A stretch of 25,035 nt of DNA from Anaerolineaceae bacterium UBA6105 (GCA_002423495.1 DIWN01000013.1:20760-45794), one strand, 5' to 3'. Positions 14,415 to 22,016 are shown, counted from the stretch's first letter. Made by a program: numbers and translations. The notes: generated by a model not told the origin, from the sequence alone.

Positions 14415-16157
14415 TTATGCCTCCAAGTCCTTGCCCCAGCGCTTTTCTTTCTGCGCCGGGCTCATATCCAATCCCAGTGTACCACCTGGGTTCATGATGT
14501 TGTTTGGGTCAAAGTGTTTCTTCAACAAGCGGATCACATCCATCTGTTCTGTACCAATCTGGTCTTCCAGCCATGGTGCGGTTGCCTTGCCAACGCCATG
14601 ATGATGGCTGATGGAAGCTCCCGACCTTGCGATTGCCTCAAGTATCCCATACTGCAGATCAAGATATGCACGGATGGTGTCGATTTTAGCAATGAAGATA
14701 AAGTAAAGATTGGCGCCCTGGGGGTAGGAGTGAGAGATATGGGTCATGCAGATGGTGTTTGGCCTGGATTTGACAAAAGCTCTGACGTCCTGGTGCACCT
14801 TCGGCATCTGCGACCAGGTCACACCGCACTCCAATGTGTCGATCAAAACGCCATAGTCCTGCAGGTCCTCGCGCAGATATGGATCCGTGAAACGCCCTTT
14901 TTCCCAGGTTTTGGTCACGCCGGCGAAGCTGAGTTCAAAGGCCCCAAACTTTCTGAAAATCCGCCGCATTTTGCGGTTCATGTTGCGGCAGAAATCCTTT
15001 TCGCCATCCGTAAAACCAAGCATCAGACATTTTTGCATCGGTTGGAAACCAATTTTTTGCAGGATGGTGTCAGCAATGCTGCCTTCGATGTGATATTGCT
15101 TCATCATGATGTCAGTTTCTTCGGGGTCTGAGATGCGGAAAACGGAAGGGTAGCCAAATTCCCCCTGCATCACTTCCCGGCTGGCAGCCTGGGCGTCTTC
15201 CCAGTTGTGGAACATATAGCTGAAGCGCTTGCGGTTCTCCGGCTGCCAATGCCAGACGCGCAGAGTAACCTTCGACAGGATGCCAAAGCTGCCTTCCCCA
15301 CCCATCATGATCTGGTCAAAATCCGGTCCGGTGGCCGCCCGGGGATGAGGGCAGGTCTTGAAAATTCCTCGTGGGGTCACATACTCCTGGTCGATCACCA
15401 TGTCCTCGATCTTGCCGTAATAGGTTGAGTTTTGCCCTGCCCCGCGTGTGACCACCCACCCGCCCACGCTGGAATACTCAAAGGATTGCGGGAAGTGCCC
15501 AACCGTGTAATTTCGCTCGGCTCCCAGTTTTTCGACCGCGTTTTGCAGTAAATCTTCCAGCTGGGTTCCCCACATGCCGGCTTCGACTGTGACGGTCTGG
15601 TCAATTTCATTCAGGGTAACCAGCCGGTTCATGTGAACGGACATATCCACACAGATACCGCCCTTGGTGGCTTCGTATCCACGGGTGACGGTTGAGCCGC
15701 CGCCAAAAACGTAAATGGGAATGATGTGCTGATTGGCATAGGCAACGATGGCTTCAATTTCAGCCTGTGAACGCGGCGCAACCACGACCTCAGCGATGTT
15801 TTCGACGATTTTCCGCCTCAAGCGCAAGGCGTCGATCATGCCCTGCCCATAAGAGCGCTTGATCCTGGTGTAGGTATCCGTTTTCAGGTTCTCTTCCCCG
15901 CAAGTCTGCGCCAGAAACGCAAGATGCTCCGCAGCCAAAGAAATCGGAACGTCATCCGGAACCTGTTCAAGGCCAAAGTCACCGGGCTTTGAGAGAATTT
16001 CCTGGGTCAAGCCAAAGCGGTCCATGATCAACTTGGTCAGACCACTGTTCGGGTGTTTGTAAGCGGCGGGATCACCCCACTTGAAGATCGAACGCCAACT
16101 TCCTGCAGGAGCCGGGTCTTCATACCAGGCGGGGACAAATTTCTCTTTTTTTGCCAT
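14415..16157 (-). CDS. FAD-linked oxidase, alkyldihydroxyacetonephosphate synthase-like
   Basis: Flavoenzyme of the VAO/PCMH family (FAD_binding_4 plus FAD-oxidase_C), 580 residues. The pattern follows alkyl-DHAP synthase (AGPS), which swaps the acyl chain of acyl-DHAP for a fatty alcohol to make the ether bond. Motifs in order: FGGGSTVTRG, SSVGGWVVTR, YGKIEDMV, VTPRGI, TGPD, GGEGSFGI, SHSYPQGANLYFIF (Tyr485 fits the AGPS active-site Tyr), SHHHGVGK (518-524; the active-site His triplet), and DPNNIMNPGG. The start is fixed by AGGAG 6 nt upstream, and TAATG overlaps the glpD stop by one base. Other members of this superfamily oxidise glycolate or D-lactate, so the reaction is not certain. The HHH motif and the GlpD and kinase neighbours support an ether-lipid or alkylglycerol-phosphate role. 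Confidence 0.85.
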   Translation of the reverse strand: MAKKEKFVPAWYEDPAPAGSWRSIFKWGDPAAYKHPNSGLTKLIMDRFGLTQEILSKPGDFGLEQVPDDVPISLAAEHLAFLAQTCGEENLKTDTYTRIKRSYGQGMIDALRLRRKIVENIAEVVVAPRSQAEIEAIVAYANQHIIPIYVFGGGSTVTRGYEATKGGICVDMSVHMNRLVTLNEIDQTVTVEAGMWGTQLEDLLQNAVEKLGAERNYTVGHFPQSFEYSSVGGWVVTRGAGQNSTYYGKIEDMVIDQEYVTPRGIFKTCPHPRAATGPDFDQIMMGGEGSFGILSKVTLRVWHWQPENRKRFSYMFHNWEDAQAASREVMQGEFGYPSVFRISDPEETDIMMKQYHIEGSIADTILQKIGFQPMQKCLMLGFTDGEKDFCRNMNRKMRRIFRKFGAFELSFAGVTKTWEKGRFTDPYLREDLQDYGVLIDTLECGVTWSQMPKVHQDVRAFVKSRPNTICMTHISHSYPQGANLYFIFIAKIDTIRAYLDLQYGILEAIARSGASISHHHGVGKATAPWLEDQIGTEQMDVIRLLKKHFDPNNIMNPGGTLGLDMSPAQKEKRWGKDLEA

Positions 16158-17752
16158 TATATCTCCTGTTTCACAAAACTTTCCGGGTTGGGGCTGTAAG
16201 CCTGGCGGTAAATCTCTTGGTAGCGGGTGATTTCACTTTGCCATTCCTCGTCTGTCCAGTGCATTTCATCACGGGTTAATTCTTTCACTTTTCCCAGAAT
16301 TTGCACCCCCCCTTCAGGGAGTAACATTCCCAATCGGGTGCGGCGCAGCAATAAATCATCAAGATGTTCCACCATCCCAAACCGGGCGTTGAAGCCCAAT
16401 TCTGCCCAAACGACGCTCAGATCTTCGATTCGTTTTAGATCTTTCGGGTCCGACATGCTTACCAGGTCAGGCAGAGCCTGCCCGTAGCGCCCAACAAGGT
16501 AACGGAAACTTTCTGCGGGAAGCGCCTGGTCGGGCAGACTTGTTGGAATAGGGTCGAACCAGTGCCTGATACGCTTCAAGCCTTTACCGATCTGCGGCAT
16601 GGCAGCTTTGAGGGTATCTTCTGCCATGGTCTCAAAGATGGTCAGTTTTCCGCCAGTGATCGTCACCAGCCCGTCTTCTTCCAGCACCAGGTGCGCGCGG
16701 GACTCGGCAGATGGATTACTCGCGTCGCCACGCACGATCGGCCGCAAGCCTGCAAAGGAAGAGATGATCGAATCCTCGCTAATCCTGGCATCCGGGAAAA
16801 TTGCTTCGACTGCCTCAAGCATGTAGGTAATTTCCTCGCTCGTGCAAAAAGGTTCCTGGCTTAGCGGGAAGGGGTGATCCAGGTCGGTCGTGCCAAAAAT
16901 AGTGCGCCCTTCCCATGGGATGGCGAACATAGCCCGACGGTCTTTTGGATGCATCAGGGTCACGGCGTGCGGGATGGGCAGATCGTCAAAACTGAACACC
17001 AGGTGGGAACCCCGCAAAGGTCTCACCCTCTCCTGCCTGCCAAGCTGCTCACGCAATTTGTCGGTCCAGGGTCCGGTGGCGTTGATAACAGCCTTGGCTT
17101 TCAATTCCAGCGTGCCCAAATGCGCTCTGGATTGGTCTTCCACTGCCACACCACAAACACCCGCGTCTCTGGTTCTGAGGAGTTGGGCAACCCTGGCATA
17201 ATTCAAAGCCATCCCACCTGCCTCCTCAGCCTCCTGGATCAGGCGCAAGACCATGCGGCTGTCATCCAGGCGGGCATCCTGGTAGAGATAAGCGCCTGCC
17301 ATTCCCTCGGGTTTGAGCATTGGGATAACCTCGTGTAGTTGGTTAAGATTCAGATGTCGGTGCTTCCACTTTGGCGCCATCAGATCGTAGATGATTACTC
17401 CAGCCCGAAAAATGCTTTTTTGCCTGGGACCGTTGCCATAAGGCATGATGAATCCAAGCGGCGTCACGAGCTCCTTTGCCTGCTTCAGCAGCACTTCACG
17501 CTGCCGCACAGACTCGAAGGTGACATCATACTGCCCGCTGCGCAAGTACCTGAAGCCGCCGTGTACCAATTTGGATGATTTTGAGGAAGTCCCACTGGAG
17601 AAATCTGCCGCTTCAAGCAGAAGCGTTTTCAAACCTCCGCTGACGGCGCGCTTGAAGATACCGGCTCCAGTAATGCCACCGCCAATGACGATAAGATCCC
17701 AGTTTTGCTCCAGGAGCGACCAAATCTGCTGTCGTGTTTGAGCTTGATTCAT
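16157..17752 (-). CDS. glpD: FAD-dependent glycerol-3-phosphate dehydrogenase (GlpD/GlpA type)
   Basis: Membrane-associated flavoprotein that oxidises sn-glycerol 3-phosphate to DHAP and passes electrons to quinone, 531 residues. The FAD motif VIGGGITGAGI lies at about residues 20-30. SSGTSSKSSKLVHGGFRYL is the GlpD signature. Further typical motifs are ATGPW, LRGSHLVF, HPKDRRAMFAIPWEGRTIFGTTD, and a C-terminal alpha-helical domain (DAO_C). The ATG is 1 nt after the regulator stop. The gene sits between a FadR-type regulator and an AGPS-like enzyme, so the product DHAP, or an acyl or alkyl derivative, may be shared between them. A related polyol-phosphate substrate cannot be excluded. Confidence 0.9.
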   Translation of the reverse strand: MNQAQTRQQIWSLLEQNWDLIVIGGGITGAGIFKRAVSGGLKTLLLEAADFSSGTSSKSSKLVHGGFRYLRSGQYDVTFESVRQREVLLKQAKELVTPLGFIMPYGNGPRQKSIFRAGVIIYDLMAPKWKHRHLNLNQLHEVIPMLKPEGMAGAYLYQDARLDDSRMVLRLIQEAEEAGGMALNYARVAQLLRTRDAGVCGVAVEDQSRAHLGTLELKAKAVINATGPWTDKLREQLGRQERVRPLRGSHLVFSFDDLPIPHAVTLMHPKDRRAMFAIPWEGRTIFGTTDLDHPFPLSQEPFCTSEEITYMLEAVEAIFPDARISEDSIISSFAGLRPIVRGDASNPSAESRAHLVLEEDGLVTITGGKLTIFETMAEDTLKAAMPQIGKGLKRIRHWFDPIPTSLPDQALPAESFRYLVGRYGQALPDLVSMSDPKDLKRIEDLSVVWAELGFNARFGMVEHLDDLLLRRTRLGMLLPEGGVQILGKVKELTRDEMHWTDEEWQSEITRYQEIYRQAYSPNPESFVKQEI

Positions 17753-17753
17753 C

Positions 17754-18473
17754 CTATTTTCCTTTAGAAGTTAGCGATCTTTGCCAAAAGACATGGCAAT
17801 CGTCCATAACCTTTACTGTTCGTGTGGCAGCGCTTTCCGCATCCTTCTGCCGGGCATCTTCAAGCAATCCCTGGTAAAAAAGTTGGGAACATTTGCGCGC
17901 GTCAGCATCCGCAAAGTAATCCAAACCAGCCTGATAAGAGAGCTTGCGATAGCCGTTGTAGATCAGGGTGAAAATGGGATTCCCGGAAAGCAGTGTGAGT
18001 TGGTGATGCAGTTCCTGATCCGCCTGGGCGTAGGCTTCGGGAGTGTCGGGCAGATCGATGTAGGCCTCAAGCAGGCTGATGAGCGCGTCGCTCGAGTGGG
18101 AAACTGCCAGGCGAGTGTAAGCCGGCGCCAGCGCAGAGCGAACTTCGAGGAGATCAGCAATGAAGGTGTGGGTGAAAACTTCGGGCTGCCGGGAAAGGGC
18201 ATTGAGCATGACAAGATTGCCTTCTTTCCAGTAGTCGCTGACAACCGTGGATTTCCCCTGGCGGATTTGAATCCAGCCATCGCGCGCCAGGCGTTGCAGC
18301 GCTTCGCGCAGGGTTGGCCTTGTGATGCCGAGAGCCTGCGCCAGCTCGCGCTCGGGAGGCAGTGCGCTTCCGATCGGAAAGCTGCCGTCCAGGATGGCTG
18401 TGAGCAGCTGTGTTTCAGCCAGGTCAGTTGGTTTTTGGGGAGTGATCCAAACAGGTTGTGTTGACAAGAGCAT
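17754..18473 (-). CDS. fadR: FadR-type GntR-family transcriptional regulator (acyl-CoA responsive class)
   Basis: DNA-binding repressor or activator, 239 residues. The winged helix at about residues 22-75 contains LPPERELAQALGITRPTLRE, then LQRLARDGWIQIRQGKSTVV. The C-terminal domain is not the common FCD type. It follows the E. coli FadR ligand domain closely: DYWKEGNLVMLNALSR, SGNPIFTLIYNGYRKL and YFADADARK each align with the E. coli sequence as I recall it. FadR binds long-chain acyl-CoA and then leaves DNA. It is the first gene of the operon with glpD, the AGPS-like gene and the FGGY kinase. The ATG at 18473 touches its Shine-Dalgarno (GGAG, 18474-18477), so the in-frame TTG at 18467, at 6-nt spacing, may be the real start. 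Confidence 0.8.
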   Translation of the reverse strand: MLLSTQPVWITPQKPTDLAETQLLTAILDGSFPIGSALPPERELAQALGITRPTLREALQRLARDGWIQIRQGKSTVVSDYWKEGNLVMLNALSRQPEVFTHTFIADLLEVRSALAPAYTRLAVSHSSDALISLLEAYIDLPDTPEAYAQADQELHHQLTLLSGNPIFTLIYNGYRKLSYQAGLDYFADADARKCSQLFYQGLLEDARQKDAESAATRTVKVMDDCHVFWQRSLTSKGK

Positions 18474-18490
18474 CTCCAGTGGTGAGTGGT

Positions 18491-18507
18491 TAGAGGTCTT
18501 ACCAGTT
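18491..18507 (-). promoter_or_regulatory. Candidate FadR operator
   Basis: On the - strand this 17-mer reads AACTGGTAAGACCTCTA. Against the E. coli FadR consensus as I remember it (AGCTGGTCCGACNTGTT), about 12 of 16 defined positions agree, including CTGGT and GAC. It lies at the predicted transcription start of the regulator's own operon, where a bound repressor would block initiation. Autoregulation is inferred. Confidence 0.55.
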
Positions 18508-18513
18508 GATTAA

Positions 18514-18542
18514 ATTTTATATTGAATCGCAGGATTTGTAAA
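18514..18542 (-). promoter_or_regulatory. Sigma70-type promoter of the fadR-glpD-AGPS-FGGY operon
   Basis: On the - strand, -35 TTTACA (18542-18537), a 17-nt spacer, and -10 TAAAAT (18519-18514); each box has five of six consensus bases. Transcription would start near 18507, at the edge of the FadR-like operator and about 35 nt before the regulator start codon. Confidence 0.65.
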
Positions 18543-18633
18543 GGTAAAAAGATTGCATTTGACAGGAAACACGGGAGAAATCATGCTTGTTGGCGAATGC
18601 CTCCAGACCGAGCCAACCCTCCATATAGCTTTC

Positions 18634-18699
18634 GTAGGGAAGGGGCTTGACCCCTTCCGCAAACATAACCAAACGGAACGGCGCAAGACCGTTCCCTAC
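18634..18699. repeat. Short cloverleaf element, family II, copy 2
   Basis: 66 bp with a perfect 8-bp terminal inverted repeat GTAGGGAA / TTCCCTAC (18634-18641, 18692-18699). Arm 1 is GGAAGGGG (18638-18645), loop CTTGA, CCCCTTCC (18651-18658). Arm 2 is GGAACGG (18675-18681), loop CGCAAGA, CCGTTCC (18689-18695). TTCCG (18655-18659) can also pair with CGGAA (18674-18678). The same plan as 4111-4186 and the 186-bp family, with different arm sequences. Confidence 0.85.
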
Positions 18700-18757
18700 A
18701 ACAGCATCATTGGCGGAATGAGCAAACTCATCCGCACAAGATAGCCTTCGCCTAAGC

Positions 18758-18770
18758 ACCAGTGACTGGT
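18758..18770. promoter_or_regulatory. Candidate operator ahead of the cupin-padR pair
   Basis: ACCAGTGACTGGT is a perfect 6-1-6 dyad, overlapping by one base a -10-like TAAAAT (18770-18775). It lies 26 nt before the cupin ATG. The nearby PadR regulator is an obvious candidate binder, but its target motif is unknown. Confidence 0.45.
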
Positions 18771-18796
18771 AAAATTAACGCATTCAAGGAGAGATT

Positions 18797-19147
18797 ATGA
18801 GCGTCAAACACATCCAGGATATCCCCACTGAACCTGTCCCAAATGCCACTGGCGTAACAAAAGCGGTTCTGATCTCTGCTGAAGAAGCGCCCAACTTTGC
18901 CATGCGCAAGTTCAGCATCGAGCCCGGCGGAAGCATGCCGCTGCACACCAACAAGGTCGAACATGAGCAATATGTCCTGCGCGGCAAAGCCCGCGTGCGC
19001 CTGGGGGAAGAGATCTTCGAAGTAAGCGCGGGCGATATCGTTTTCATCCCTGCCGACTTTCCCCATTATTACGTCAATATCACGGATGCACCGTTCGAGT
19101 TCATCTGCCTGGTGCCCAATAGGGAAGACGTAACCACCCTCCTCTAA
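18797..19147 (+). CDS. Small single-domain cupin protein
   Basis: 116 residues, one cupin beta-barrel. Metal-binding cupin motif 1 is recognisable as GGSMPLHTNKVEHEQYVLRG, with His and Glu residues in place. Motif 2 is AGDIVFIPADFPHYY, with its His. Such small cupins can be isomerases, dioxygenases, or small-molecule sensors, and the sequence does not decide between them. A strong AAGGAGA precedes the ATG. The padR gene follows 28 nt downstream on the same strand, so the two are probably co-transcribed. This fits a metabolic enzyme or a sensing partner controlled by, or helping, the PadR regulator; that link is inference. Confidence 0.85.
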   Translation: MSVKHIQDIPTEPVPNATGVTKAVLISAEEAPNFAMRKFSIEPGGSMPLHTNKVEHEQYVLRGKARVRLGEEIFEVSAGDIVFIPADFPHYYVNITDAPFEFICLVPNREDVTTLL

Positions 19148-19175
19148 TCGGCACCCTTTTCAAGGAGTTGTAAAA

Positions 19176-19724
19176 ATGCCACGCCCCGCATCCCCAATTG
19201 CCACTGATCACGTTATCCTCTCCCTGGTGGACGAAAATCCGATGCACGGCTATGAAATCCATCAGCGGATTACCTCCATGCCTGGCATCACGAAAATCTG
19301 GACTCTCAAGCAGGGTTTGCTTTACGCCAAACTGGAGAAATTGAAGGAAGCCGGTCTGCTTGAGGATGCCCCGGATCACCCCGAAGCCAATCCTTCGCGC
19401 CGCTATTTCAGGCTTACTGCTACCGGCAGGGAAGCCCTCAACGCCTGGATCGACTCGCCCGTCACCCGGGCCCGCGACATTCGCCAGGAATTTTTGGCAA
19501 AGCTGATCATTGCCCGCAAGTACTCGCTCGATCGTGCGCTCACGTTGCTAAAAGCCCAGCGTGAAATCTGCCGCCACTGGCACACCAGCCTTGCCGAACA
19601 GGCAGCCCCACAGCAAGAATCGGAACTGGACGATTGGATCGTTCACTCATACCGCTTGTTCCGGGATGAAGCCAGCCTGCGTTGGCTGGACGACCTTGAA
19701 AGCTGGCTGATCAAACTCGGCTGA
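19176..19724 (+). CDS. PadR-family transcriptional regulator
   Basis: 182 residues. The N-terminal PadR winged helix (about 8-85) shows ILSLVDENPMHGYEIHQRI, then WTLKQGLLYAKLEKLKEAGLL, the family's typical 'GxLYxxLxxLExxGLI' pattern, and SRRYFRLTATGREAL in the wing. The C-terminal helical region (about 95-180) is the Vir-like dimerisation arm. GGAGTT lies about 9 nt before the ATG. PadR proteins usually repress neighbouring genes and respond to phenolic or hydrophobic compounds; the ligand is unknown here. Candidate targets are its own operon (dyad 18758-18770) and the DUF368 gene downstream (dyad 19826-19845). Confidence 0.9.
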   Translation: MPRPASPIATDHVILSLVDENPMHGYEIHQRITSMPGITKIWTLKQGLLYAKLEKLKEAGLLEDAPDHPEANPSRRYFRLTATGREALNAWIDSPVTRARDIRQEFLAKLIIARKYSLDRALTLLKAQREICRHWHTSLAEQAAPQQESELDDWIVHSYRLFRDEASLRWLDDLESWLIKLG

Positions 19725-19825
19725 AAGCAGATCTGCTCACAATCACGAGGTCCTTACTAACAATTTGAACGCCAAAGGTTGAGAAAGCGCCGTCTTGCTC
19801 CAGGATGTCACCCTATCAATTTTCA

Positions 19826-19861
19826 CCGGTTTACACACAAACCGGGCATTTGTTGTAGAAT
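19826..19861 (+). promoter_or_regulatory. Dyad and weak promoter-like boxes ahead of the DUF368 gene
   Basis: CCGGTTT (19826-19832), acacac, AAACCGG (19839-19845) form a perfect 7-bp inverted repeat. It overlaps a TTTACA (19830-19835). A TAGAAT lies at 19856-19861, but the 20-nt spacing is longer than normal. The arrangement suggests a regulated promoter about 35 nt before the gene, without proof. Confidence 0.4.
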
Positions 19862-19895
19862 GGAAGCCGACTCTTAAACGGAAAGTTGCTATCTT

Positions 19896-20768
19896 ATGAC
19901 CTCAACTGAAAACACCCAAACGCCAAAAACTCGCTCCGATACCCCGATCGCTTGGATCATTCGTTTTGTAAAAGGCATCCTCGCCGGCATCGGCGCTATC
20001 ACTCCCGGGCTTTCCGGTGGGGTGCTGATGGTTGTGTTTGGCATCTACGAACCGCTCGTGCGCTGGCTGGCGAACATTCGCAAGAAGTTCCTGCCCAACC
20101 TGCGCTACTTCCTGCCGGTTGGCATTGGCGGTGTGATTGGCGTGATCGCGTTTTCAGCTGTTATTGACTATGCCTTCGACAACTTTGCGGCCCAATTCAC
20201 CTGGCTCTTTATCGGTTTCATCAGCGGCACCATTCCCTCCCTGCTTAAAACAGCCGGCGAACAAGGTCGCAAAAAATTGCACTGGCTGCTGCTTGCCCTG
20301 TTTGCCGTGGGCATCTACCTCTTCATGACCTGGATGGAAACCATTCGCTCCGTCACAATGGCACCCAGCTTCTGGGGATGGGTGCTCAGCGGCGCGCTGA
20401 CTGGTCTTGGGCTGGTTGTGCCTGGGATGAGCCCTTCGAACTTCCTGCTCTACCTTGGGCTTTACCAGCCGATGGCGAACGGCATCAAGAGCCTCGAACT
20501 GGGCGTGATCCTGCCGCTCATTTTGGGGGTCGTGCTGGTGATCTTCCTCTTCGCGCGTGTGGTCAGCTGGCTTTTCCGCAAACACCACGCCTTGATGTAT
20601 CACATTATCATCGGGATTGTGATCGGCTCAACTGCTGCTATTATCCCCTCAGGCGTAAGTGACATTTGGGTGATCCTGACATGCGCTCTGCTCTTTATGG
20701 TAGGTGCTGCTGCGTCCTACAGGCTGGCGAAATTGGACGAAAAACACCCGCACGAGTCGCTTTTTTAG
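19896..20768 (+). CDS. DUF368 membrane protein (polyprenyl-phosphate translocase family, PopT-like)
   Basis: 290 residues with about eight or nine membrane segments after a hydrophilic N-terminal tail of about 20 residues. The family-specific repeats are clear. The first is RFVKGILAGIGAITPGLSGG (about 23-42) with GIYEPLV after it. The second is GALTGLGLVVPGMSPSN (about 166-182) with GLYQPM. These are two inverted pseudo-symmetric halves, each with a PG(x)SG/SP motif. DUF368 proteins have been reported to return undecaprenyl phosphate across the membrane for reuse in cell-envelope synthesis. That is family knowledge, not shown here. The gene stands alone on the + strand, converging with the phosphoesterase gene. 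No strong ribosome site precedes the ATG. Confidence 0.9.
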   Translation: MTSTENTQTPKTRSDTPIAWIIRFVKGILAGIGAITPGLSGGVLMVVFGIYEPLVRWLANIRKKFLPNLRYFLPVGIGGVIGVIAFSAVIDYAFDNFAAQFTWLFIGFISGTIPSLLKTAGEQGRKKLHWLLLALFAVGIYLFMTWMETIRSVTMAPSFWGWVLSGALTGLGLVVPGMSPSNFLLYLGLYQPMANGIKSLELGVILPLILGVVLVIFLFARVVSWLFRKHHALMYHIIIGIVIGSTAAIIPSGVSDIWVILTCALLFMVGAAASYRLAKLDEKHPHESLF

Positions 20769-20833
20769 GCTCGGTGAAGCGCGAGGAAGATAACTTTCCC
20801 CTGGTTGTATTTCATCAGCGGTGATGTTCGAGA

Positions 20834-21412
20834 TTATACGGCTTGAAACCCGCAGTCAAAAGATTCTGTCAATCCTTTGCCAAAGCGGAAAATGTGTTCC
20901 ACCTGTGCCTTGCCATTTGCGTGCTGACACCCGACCGCAAAATTATCCAGAACAAAACGCCATTCCAGGTTTTCTTGCTGGAGGTGGGTAGTTACTTCGT
21001 CCAGCATTTCCCAGCGGAGGTCTTTTATCGGCAGGGTGATGTGCGGATGCCAGGTTTCGGGGGAGTAAAGCGGAGAGGGGTCCAGAGTGAGCGGAAGTAA
21101 CTGCTGCCAAAGCGCTGCATGTAATTCCAGCAGTCTTGGTGATTTGCTAACTTCAATGAAAAGGACGGGTGATTCACCGCTGAAGTGATTTAAGCCCTGG
21201 GTGCAGACTTCGAAGGGCTCCAACCTCAGGGTGAGCTCGTGCAGACAGGAGATGACTTCCTCTTCCTGATAACCCTCACCCAACTGCCAGGTGAAATGCG
21301 GAATGGGGGTGATGCGGACGTAGTTCAATCCGAAGTGATCTTCGAGAGAATCCCAAATGCGCTCGACATGGGTGTTGTAAGGCTCAGGTAAGAGCGAAAT
21401 AACCGCCTGCAT
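20834..21412 (-). CDS. 2H phosphoesterase (2'-5' RNA ligase-like protein)
   Basis: 192 residues of the 2H phosphoesterase superfamily. Both catalytic HxT/S motifs are present: PHFTW (about residue 50) and PHITLPI (about residue 134). Members act on 2'-5' RNA bonds or cyclic phosphates; the substrate here is unknown. The start at 21412 was chosen because AGGAGG lies 4-5 nt upstream and the typical beta-strand (MQAVISLLPEP) starts there. An in-frame extension to 21511 would overlap the OsmC leader and adds nothing family-like. The gene is divergent from osmC and convergent with the DUF368 gene. Confidence 0.85.
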   Translation of the reverse strand: MQAVISLLPEPYNTHVERIWDSLEDHFGLNYVRITPIPHFTWQLGEGYQEEEVISCLHELTLRLEPFEVCTQGLNHFSGESPVLFIEVSKSPRLLELHAALWQQLLPLTLDPSPLYSPETWHPHITLPIKDLRWEMLDEVTTHLQQENLEWRFVLDNFAVGCQHANGKAQVEHIFRFGKGLTESFDCGFQAV

Positions 21413-21540
21413 GCTTCCTCCTGAGCACCATTTTATCATTGGAGTTTCCAGATTTCCCGCATGAATATACAACGAGGATTTGGAGCATACCCGGATGCTA
21501 TAATCCTTCAAAAAGACCTAAGGATTCAGGAAAATTCATT

Positions 21541-21933
21541 ATGGAAAAAATCAAGACCATCTACACTCCAGAAAAATACACGCTCGAAAACGAGCGCGCT
21601 GTCGTTGGGATCGGCCCCAATGAGGGTGAATTCTTCCCCTACGATCTTTTGCTGGGAGCTCTAAGCTCTTGTTTTTACTACACGCTCTATGAAATCCTTG
21701 AAAAAAGGAAGGTTGCAATCCCGACCGTCGAGGTTATCGTGACTGGCGAAAAGCGTACAGAAGTGCCAACGACACTTAAATGGGTCCACCTGGAAGTAAT
21801 CGTCACGGGTGACATAGACGAAAAACAATTTCTGCGTTCCGTGGACCTGGCAGCTAAGTACTGCTCAATCCACGAGACCATCAGCAAAGTGGCAAAAATG
21901 ACTCATGAGGTGAAATTTAATCCCGGCACCTAA
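21541..21933 (+). CDS. OsmC/Ohr-family protein
   Basis: 130 residues. OsmC-like proteins are thiol peroxidases or related small-molecule-handling proteins. The central helix LLLGALSSCFYYTLYEIL holds the first conserved Cys, and AAKYCSIHETISKVAK holds the second, the two redox positions of the family. The usual RYxG entry strand is shortened, and the protein is of the YhfA-like short type. The start at 21541 is preceded by CAGGA about 9 nt upstream. Open sequence continues to 21439 in frame but is not family-like. The gene is followed by a clear terminator, so it seems to be a single-gene unit. Its specific substrate is not known. Confidence 0.85.
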   Translation: MEKIKTIYTPEKYTLENERAVVGIGPNEGEFFPYDLLLGALSSCFYYTLYEILEKRKVAIPTVEVIVTGEKRTEVPTTLKWVHLEVIVTGDIDEKQFLRSVDLAAKYCSIHETISKVAKMTHEVKFNPGT

Positions 21934-21950
21934 AACTCAACATCAACCTA

Positions 21951-21990
21951 TCAGAGGCTTCCCCCATCACAAGGAAGCCTCTGATTTTTT
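21951..21990 (+). terminator. Rho-independent terminator of the OsmC gene
   Basis: TCAGAGGCTTCC (21951-21962), 10-nt loop, GGAAGCCTCTGA (21973-21984), then TTTTTT (21985-21990). The stem is a perfect 12 bp. It lies 17 nt after the stop codon. The opposite direction has no T-run, so it serves the + strand. Confidence 0.93.
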
Positions 21991-22016
21991 CCCGTTCCAT
22001 GGCTTTGTCATGGCAT

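Larger units (their letters stand above)
18474..18796. other. Divergent intergenic region, fadR operon versus cupin-padR
   Basis: 323 bp without a gene. It contains the fadR promoter and operator, a short cloverleaf element (18634-18699), and a perfect dyad ahead of the cupin gene (18758-18770). Nothing else was recognised. Confidence 0.6.

Noticed and set aside
21439..21540. Longer N-terminus for the OsmC protein
   Set aside because: The added residues are not family-like and overlap the divergent gene's start region; ATG 21541 has a usable ribosome site.
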